NCBI GenBank assembly: GCA_023301335.1
Contig: JALZVA010000076.1
Coordinates: 1-11,494 of the forward strand
DNA from: Akkermansiaceae bacterium
GTDB lineage: Bacteria > Verrucomicrobiota > Verrucomicrobiia > Verrucomicrobiales > Akkermansiaceae
Direction of reading: 5' to 3'
Length of the DNA stretch: 11,494 nucleotides
Below are positions 7,930 through 11,494 of the stretch, in pieces. The position numbers and the translations under genes were made by a program. Position 1 is the stretch's first letter, and each line of letters begins with the position of its first letter. The notes beneath the pieces are model-generated. The model had not been told where the DNA came from, did no database searches, and saw only the letters and a program-made list of their open reading frames with translations.

Positions 7930-7962
7930 ATTTAGTGCAGAACTTTACGTTCTACACTAAAT
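7930..7962. repeat. Long inverted repeat downstream of the oxidoreductase gene
   Basis: Arms at 7930-7943 and 7949-7962 form a 14-bp stem with one C-A mismatch and a 5-base loop, starting 17 bp after the oxidoreductase stop. No U-tract follows on either strand, so it is a poor classical terminator. It may be a 3'-end stabiliser, a factor-dependent terminator or a protein site. A second, smaller inverted repeat CGTTTAC (7906-7912) / GTAAGCG (7919-7925) with one wobble lies next to it. Confidence 0.6.
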
Positions 7963-7979
7963 GAAATCCCGATCTCTAC

Positions 7980-9062
7980 TTAAGAAAGTGAAACCGGTGC
8001 GTTTGTCTCAGCTGACTGATAAATCGCCCCGATAATCTTCATCAGGGAGAGAGCCTGGCACGGTGTGTTTAACGGTTCGGCTGTGCCTTCAATAGCTTGA
8101 ATAAAGTTCGCAGCTGAATCAATTCGTCCCATGTCTTCGCATTCTTCGACCTCGATCTTACGGTTTATGGATTTACCATCTTCTTGCACATAAACTTCAC
8201 AAGTATCAATCGCAGTTTCATCCAATCCATCTTTCTCAAATAAACGCTCCACCTTTCCTCCTGCTTTGGTTCCTTGGAACACCACAGAAACTTCTTCACG
8301 CTTGATCATCTCAGCCCAAGAAACCTGTAGAGACAAGGTTTGTCCGGTTTCAAAAACAATAAAGCCATGCGCTGCAGCCTCTACATCATTGATCCCATCT
8401 GCTCTATCAGGAATACCCCACGGCCCCTTGAAGCCCTTATCCGTGATAAAGGTATTAAATGTCTTCCCTAGAACATGGGCAGGCTTCGGATATCCCATAA
8501 AGTACATCGCAAGGTCAACCATGTGAAGCAGGTCAATCAAGGCTCCGCCTCCGGCTAATTCCTTATTCGTGAACCACCCGCCAAACCCAGGAATCCCAGT
8601 GCGGCGTGCCCACTTAGCTTGTGCTGAATTAATACTTCCAATTTCCCCAGCTTGAACCAGCTTCATCATCTCACGTGACTCAGGGCGAGCACGATTATTA
8701 AAATTAAACATCAGCTTCTTGCCTGTTTTCTCAGAGACCTGAATCATCTCCTCCAGCTCTTCAGCTGTCAGTGCTGGTGGCTTTTCACAGAACACATGCT
8801 TCCCCGCATTCATGCATTGAATGGCTAAAGGAGCGTGAAATTTATTCGGGACGATCACACTTACCGCATCAATCTCAGAGGATTCAAGCATCGCCTCCAC
8901 ACTCTCGTAAGACTCTTCGATCCCCCACTCCGCTGCCGCCTTAGCCGCCGCTCCAGGTGCTAAATCTGCAACTGCCTGAATGGCTGCTCCAGCCTTTTTA
9001 AACCCTGCTGCATGGTATTGAAGCATACCACCTGCACCTATTACTCCTACTTTGATTGCCAT
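7980..9062 (-). CDS. Gfo/Idh/MocA-family NAD(P)-dependent oxidoreductase
   Basis: Cytosolic dehydrogenase of the Gfo/Idh/MocA family, whose members oxidise or reduce sugars, cyclitols and derivatives. The N-terminal Rossmann domain starts IKVGVIGAGGM (3-13) with the dinucleotide-binding glycines; DAVSVIVPNKFHAPLA (65-80) and GKHVFCEKPPAL (87-98) follow, the EKP lysine (Lys94) being the usual catalytic or binding residue. The C-terminal domain has GGGALIDLLHMVD (171-183), with Asp177 and His180 matching the family's D-x-x-H motif. At 360 residues the length is normal. No Tat or Sec signal is present, so it is not the periplasmic GFOR type. The substrate cannot be assigned. The ATG has no Shine-Dalgarno sequence, but a TTATAC hexamer ends 6 nt before it. 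The gene is followed by a strong inverted repeat and then a TetR gene on the same strand. Confidence 0.9.
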   Translation of the reverse strand: MAIKVGVIGAGGMLQYHAAGFKKAGAAIQAVADLAPGAAAKAAAEWGIEESYESVEAMLESSEIDAVSVIVPNKFHAPLAIQCMNAGKHVFCEKPPALTAEELEEMIQVSEKTGKKLMFNFNNRARPESREMMKLVQAGEIGSINSAQAKWARRTGIPGFGGWFTNKELAGGGALIDLLHMVDLAMYFMGYPKPAHVLGKTFNTFITDKGFKGPWGIPDRADGINDVEAAAHGFIVFETGQTLSLQVSWAEMIKREEVSVVFQGTKAGGKVERLFEKDGLDETAIDTCEVYVQEDGKSINRKIEVEECEDMGRIDSAANFIQAIEGTAEPLNTPCQALSLMKIIGAIYQSAETNAPVSLS

Positions 9063-9277
9063 AATGTTGTATAAATCGTGAATGTTATTTCTGAGCTAGA
9101 ACTACTCCTAGCACCATGCACCATCTCTAGAGTAAGCTCCTTCGCCCTTCAACCATAATATATTCAGTTCCTGACAGTCTTCACACTTTTATCTCCCTCA
9201 AAACTCATTTTTCACATTTGCTCTTTATCAATCATACCATACCTTTTTATTCCCTTGAACTCACTCATCTCAGTCAC
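9063..9277. other. Divergent intergenic region between oxidoreductase and lipoprotein genes
   Basis: This 215-bp stretch must hold promoters for both directions. On the minus strand, TTATAC at 9069-9074 is the best -10-like hexamer for the oxidoreductase, close enough to the ATG to give a leaderless or nearly leaderless message. For the lipoprotein genes I see no convincing -35/-10 pair, only a pyrimidine-rich leader. No open frame or strong hairpin is seen. Confidence 0.4.
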
Positions 9278-10165
9278 ATGAAATATTCCATCTTCTTCTC
9301 TCTAGCCATCTTTAGTCTCACACTAAGCTCCTGTAATTCACAAGAGTCGCCACAACAGATCTTCGTGACAGATGCCCTGCAAACTACCTGGGCAGGTGCT
9401 GCAGAAATCAACCACTATAACCTGAAACAAAAACGGTATGGAAAAATCACCGAGGGAGAAGCTATTCTCATTTTTGTCAGAGAACCGTTCCTCAAAGACC
9501 GTCAAGTTAAAGATGAATCCGGTAAGGAAAATTTCCACGTCCTGAAGCTCAACGCGATCAGATCTTTCCGCACAGGAGCTTACCCCTATCACACCATGAC
9601 CTCCACCTTTCAGCCGTTAGATAAGAATTCAGCAGGAAAAGCACTCAAGGTGACCACCTCGATTCAGGAATGGTGCGGAAACCTCTTCATGCAGACCAAC
9701 CGCCGTAAAGGAAAATCCACCACCCAAGTTTTTTCTTACTTTGAACAAGAAGAAGGAAAAACTTTCACAGAACATGCCTCCACTCTACTTGAAGATGAAA
9801 TCTGGACAGCTCTGCGTATCAATCCAAAAGCTCTCCCAACAGGAAAACTTAAAATCATTCCTGGAGGCCTCACCGCCCGTTTATACCATTTACCCTTCTC
9901 TCCCTTAGAGGCCACTGCTAAGTGGAAACAAGGCCACAGCGATGCCACCCTTATCTACGAAATTAAATACACGCACTCAGAAAGAACCCTCGCTATCGAG
10001 ATCGAAAAAACTGGGAGCCATGCAGTGCAGTCCTGGAAAGAATCTGACCAACACGGGCTGATTAGCTCAGGAACTTTAAAAAAACGCCTGAGAGAAATCG
10101 ACTACTGGAATTACGGCACCGACCCAAAAGGGCTAAAACTAAGAAATAAACTTCAACTAAAATAA
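9278..10165 (+). CDS. Lipoprotein of the Bacteroidota-type family often mislabelled 'septum formation inhibitor Maf'
   Basis: A 295-residue predicted lipoprotein. The ATG at 9278 was chosen because it gives a clean type II signal peptide: MKYS, a hydrophobic core, then LSSC with lipid-carrying Cys19. A TTG 60 bases upstream in frame would spoil the signal and is rejected. The mature part resembles proteins I recall from Flavobacteria: LKQKRYGKITEGEAILIFV (49-67), VLKLNAIRSFRTGAYPY (88-104), IQEWCGNLFMQ (129-139), SYFEQEEG (153-160), EDEIWTALRINPKALPTGK (172-190) and LKIIP (191-195). Such proteins are often named Maf in databases, yet the LAS-SPRR motif of genuine Maf nucleotide pyrophosphatases is absent, so that name should not be used. 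Function is unknown; location is probably periplasm-facing, on the inner or outer membrane. A second lipoprotein gene starts 4 bp after the stop, indicating an operon. Confidence 0.82.
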   Translation: MKYSIFFSLAIFSLTLSSCNSQESPQQIFVTDALQTTWAGAAEINHYNLKQKRYGKITEGEAILIFVREPFLKDRQVKDESGKENFHVLKLNAIRSFRTGAYPYHTMTSTFQPLDKNSAGKALKVTTSIQEWCGNLFMQTNRRKGKSTTQVFSYFEQEEGKTFTEHASTLLEDEIWTALRINPKALPTGKLKIIPGGLTARLYHLPFSPLEATAKWKQGHSDATLIYEIKYTHSERTLAIEIEKTGSHAVQSWKESDQHGLISSGTLKKRLREIDYWNYGTDPKGLKLRNKLQLK

Positions 10166-10169
10166 CATC

Positions 10170-10994
10170 ATGAACACACTCTTCACTTCTATACTTACAG
10201 CTAGTGCTCTCAGCTTCCTAAGCGTTAGCTGCTCTGATACGACTACTGAATCAACCACGGAAAACCAAGCTCCTATAAATGCAGGTCGCAAGCTAGTGAT
10301 GGAGTCCATCAACGCTCACGGGGGAAAGCAAAAATGGTATTCCAATGGCTTACTTCAATTCCGCTGGAAGTACCATCTGACAGATCGTGGGCCGGATGCC
10401 ATCGTTGACTCTACCCAAACGGTAGATACAACCACATTAGCTGTAGTCCACCAAGCCACAGACAAAGATATAACATTTGGAGCACAGGCTGGCACCTATT
10501 GGAGCAGTCCAAAAGGTGCTACATTTACCCCCCCTATTCAATTTTGGGCGCTTACTCCTTACTACTTTTTAGGTATCCCATTTGTATTTAATGACGAAGG
10601 AGCCAACTTCACACTCTTAGAAGACACCATCGTATTTGAAGGAAAAGATTACACCCAAGTAAAAATCACCTTCAACCCATCCTCAGGAGACTCCCCTGAG
10701 GATTATTATGTGCTCCTCATAGACCCTGAAACCAAGCTCACCAGAGGAGCCTACTACACCGTCACGAATAAACTCGTAGCCCCTGATGGCCCAGGACCAG
10801 CAAAATTTATCAGCCTTGACCATCTCGTCGACGTCGACGGAGTCATGCTCGCCTCAGGCCACCGCACCATGAAAATGGAAGATGGTAAAATAGGAGCCCA
10901 GATGCGCTTCACAGAAGTAAGTGGAGTTAAGTTTCTTCCCAAGGACAGTGTCGATCTAAGCATCCCTAGTGAAGATCTAATCATTGCTAATTAA
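10170..10994 (+). CDS. Hypothetical lipoprotein, possibly DUF6503-like
   Basis: A 274-residue predicted lipoprotein. The signal peptide is MNTLFTSILTASALSFLS followed by VSC, giving lipidated Cys21, then a Ser/Thr-rich linker (TTTESTTENQ). The mature domain begins AGRKLVMESINAHGGKQKW (38-56), a start I associate with DUF6503-type proteins of Bacteroidota that have a LolA/LppX-like beta-fold. Later segments such as YYVLLIDPETKLTRGAYYTV (179-198) and DVDGVMLASGHRTM (221-234) fit an antiparallel beta protein. No catalytic motif is recognisable. It is translationally close to the preceding lipoprotein gene (4 bp), and the two probably act in the same envelope process, but the process is unknown. 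No Shine-Dalgarno sequence is seen. A strong hairpin terminator follows about 25 bp after the stop. The lipoprotein call is firm and the family call tentative. Confidence 0.75.
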   Translation: MNTLFTSILTASALSFLSVSCSDTTTESTTENQAPINAGRKLVMESINAHGGKQKWYSNGLLQFRWKYHLTDRGPDAIVDSTQTVDTTTLAVVHQATDKDITFGAQAGTYWSSPKGATFTPPIQFWALTPYYFLGIPFVFNDEGANFTLLEDTIVFEGKDYTQVKITFNPSSGDSPEDYYVLLIDPETKLTRGAYYTVTNKLVAPDGPGPAKFISLDHLVDVDGVMLASGHRTMKMEDGKIGAQMRFTEVSGVKFLPKDSVDLSIPSEDLIIAN

Positions 10995-11020
10995 ACACAA
11001 AAGTCTTCCCCCAAAGACAC

Positions 11021-11051
11021 AAAAAAGCTCAACCAAAGTTGAGCTTTTTTT
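11021..11051. terminator. Bidirectional intrinsic terminator
   Basis: Inverted repeat with arms A6-GCTCAAC (11021-11033) and GTTGAGC-T6 (11038-11050), loop CAAA, and one more T at 11051. The stem is perfect, with U-tracts on both strands. It ends the lipoprotein operon on the plus strand and the tRNA-Val transcript on the minus strand, whose 3' end is 10 bp away. Confidence 0.92.
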
Positions 11052-11060
11052 AGAAATAAA

Positions 11061-11136
11061 TGGTACTGAGAGAGGGACTCGAACCCCCGACCGCCTCGGT
11101 GTAAACGAGATGCTCTACCAACTGAGCTATCTCAGC
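11061..11136 (-). tRNA. tRNA-Val(UAC), CCA encoded
   Basis: The minus strand folds into a complete 76-nt cloverleaf. The acceptor stem is GCTGAGA/TCTCAGT with a G1-U72 wobble at its end. The D arm is GCTC-AGTTGGTA-GAGC. The anticodon arm is TCTCG-TTTACAC-CGAGG with anticodon UAC (bases 11101-11103 on the plus strand), reading GUA valine codons. The variable loop is CGGTC, and the T arm GGGGG-TTCGAGT-CCCTC has one G-U pair. Discriminator A73 and a gene-encoded CCA complete it. A stable-RNA-type promoter precedes it and a hairpin terminator follows. The gene stands alone; no second tRNA is next to it. Confidence 0.96.
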
Positions 11137-11170
11137 ACATTTGAAGTCTGTTTGTCTTGCGACGTGCGGG

Positions 11171-11198
11171 GTTATAATCGTTCTCGGCACCGGTGCAA
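11171..11198 (-). promoter_or_regulatory. Promoter of tRNA-Val with GC-rich discriminator
   Basis: On the minus strand TTGCAC (11198-11193) and TATAAC (11176-11171) are separated by 16 bp. The bases just after the -10 are CCCCGCACG, a GC-rich discriminator as in stringently controlled stable-RNA promoters. The DNA upstream of the -35 (about 11199-11225) is A/T-rich with runs of T and A, like an UP element. Initiation about 7 bases after the -10 would leave a leader of about 27 nt before the tRNA. Confidence 0.68.
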
Positions 11199-11352
11199 GT
11201 ATTTCTTTCTAAAAAGTGTAAAAAAGTCCCCCTAGACTCGAATCACCCCTACGATCTCCCCCACCTCGAAGCCTTTTTAGATCACTCGCACACCTTTTAA
11301 AAGGCTGCAACTAAAGGCCTTTCTCATAGCAGGTCTGGCACTTAGTATATAG
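11199..11352. other. Gene-free stretch with clustered short palindromes
   Basis: No convincing gene is seen on either strand. The left part is A/T-rich (tRNA upstream element), then C-rich. From 11270 to 11322 it holds AGCCTTTT (11270-11277) that can pair with AAAAGGCT (11299-11306), the perfect palindrome CCTTTTAAAAGG (11293-11304), and AAAGGCCTTT (11313-11322). An in-frame TAG at 11350-11352 closes the frame upstream of the transposase remnant. Confidence 0.5.
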
Positions 11353-11494
11353 ACCCTTTTTAAGCTCACTACTAACGAAACGTCATCGCTAGCAAGGTTG
11401 GCTCCATTTAATCGAGATAGTGGGAAGTATCGTGGCAGAAGAATGATTTACGGAGGACGTAAAGACATTCGCCAGGCTCTCTACATGGCTGCTC
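11353..11494 (+). pseudogene. IS110-family transposase, C-terminal part, probably a truncated remnant (runs off the window)
   Basis: The open frame from 11353 to the window end encodes 47 residues matching the conserved C-terminal (Transposase_20) block of IS110-family transposases: LTTNETSSLARLAPFNRDSG, then KYRGRRMIYGGRKDIRQALY and MAA. This block normally sits far into the protein of about 300-400 residues and contributes the catalytic serine region. Here it follows an in-frame TAG at 11350-11352, with no start codon between and no recognisable N-terminal RuvC-like domain in any frame of the preceding 200 bases. It is therefore most likely a 5'-truncated or decayed copy. A frameshifted but partly longer copy is possible. 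The 3' end lies outside the window, so the downstream extent is unknown. Confidence 0.8.

Noticed and set aside
9218..9277. Upstream TTG start for the first lipoprotein, adding 20 residues
   Set aside because: The extra residues would place a polar, non-signal segment before a complete lipoprotein signal peptide that begins at the ATG at 9278.
10984..11235. Plus-strand open frame of 83 codons after the lipoprotein gene
   Set aside because: It runs across the terminator and antisense through the tRNA-Val gene; the GTRTPDR-type peptide is a well-known artefact of translating tRNA antisense.
11235..11278. Minus-strand peptide KGFEVGEIVGVIRV followed by a stop, and a TTCGAGT motif resembling a tRNA T-loop
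   Set aside because: The peptide is closed by a stop directly upstream and is too short to support; the T-loop-like motif has no pairing T stem or cloverleaf around it.
1..11494. Defence system, CRISPR array, phage or biosynthetic cluster
   Set aside because: No regular repeat-spacer pattern, no nuclease, helicase or toxin-antitoxin motifs, and no phage proteins were seen; the genes are mostly known housekeeping or metabolic families.

Overview
The window looks like ordinary chromosomal DNA from a Gram-negative, diderm bacterium, most likely Verrucomicrobiota (a Rubritalea/Akkermansiaceae-type relative). This assignment is an inference. It rests on tandem PilT-type ATPases, two lipoproteins that resemble Bacteroidota families, and start codons that almost all lack a Shine-Dalgarno sequence. 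Protein families were recognised from sequence motifs by memory; no database search was possible.

Layout, left to right. Positions 1-2271 (+) carry two consecutive twitching-motility (PilT-family) ATPase genes; the first is cut by the window edge. A DUF2071 (YqjF-like) gene follows on the same strand (2322-3029). A strong bidirectional hairpin terminator at 3105-3138 separates it from a convergent pair on the minus strand: cstA (6117-4279, peptide/pyruvate-type transporter) and, 54 bp further on, a class I DAHP synthase gene (4224-3157, first step of aromatic amino acid synthesis). Divergent from cstA is a YeaD-like hexose-6-phosphate mutarotase gene (6262-7164, +). It converges on a TetR-type regulator gene (7763-7200, -). 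Upstream of the regulator on the same strand is a Gfo/Idh/MocA oxidoreductase gene (9062-7980); a 216-bp gap between them holds inverted repeats and a perfect palindrome just in front of the regulator. Divergent from the oxidoreductase are two lipoprotein genes 4 bp apart (9278-10165 and 10170-10994, +).

A second bidirectional hairpin (11021-11050) separates the lipoprotein pair from a minus-strand tRNA-Val(UAC) gene (11061-11136), which has a convincing stable-RNA promoter. The last about 140 bases encode the conserved C-terminal part of an IS110-family transposase without any usable start. It is preceded by an in-frame stop and a cluster of short palindromes, so it is probably a remnant of a mobile element next to the tRNA.

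Functionally the window is a mosaic of small transcription units: surface motility, aromatic amino acid synthesis with carbon uptake, sugar-phosphate metabolism, a possible regulated oxidoreductase, and envelope lipoproteins. I see no defence system, CRISPR array, phage module or clearly new multi-gene system. The points most worth a second look are the divergence between the two PilT paralogues, the TetR-proximal palindrome, the Bacteroidota-like lipoprotein pair, and the IS110 remnant beside the tRNA.
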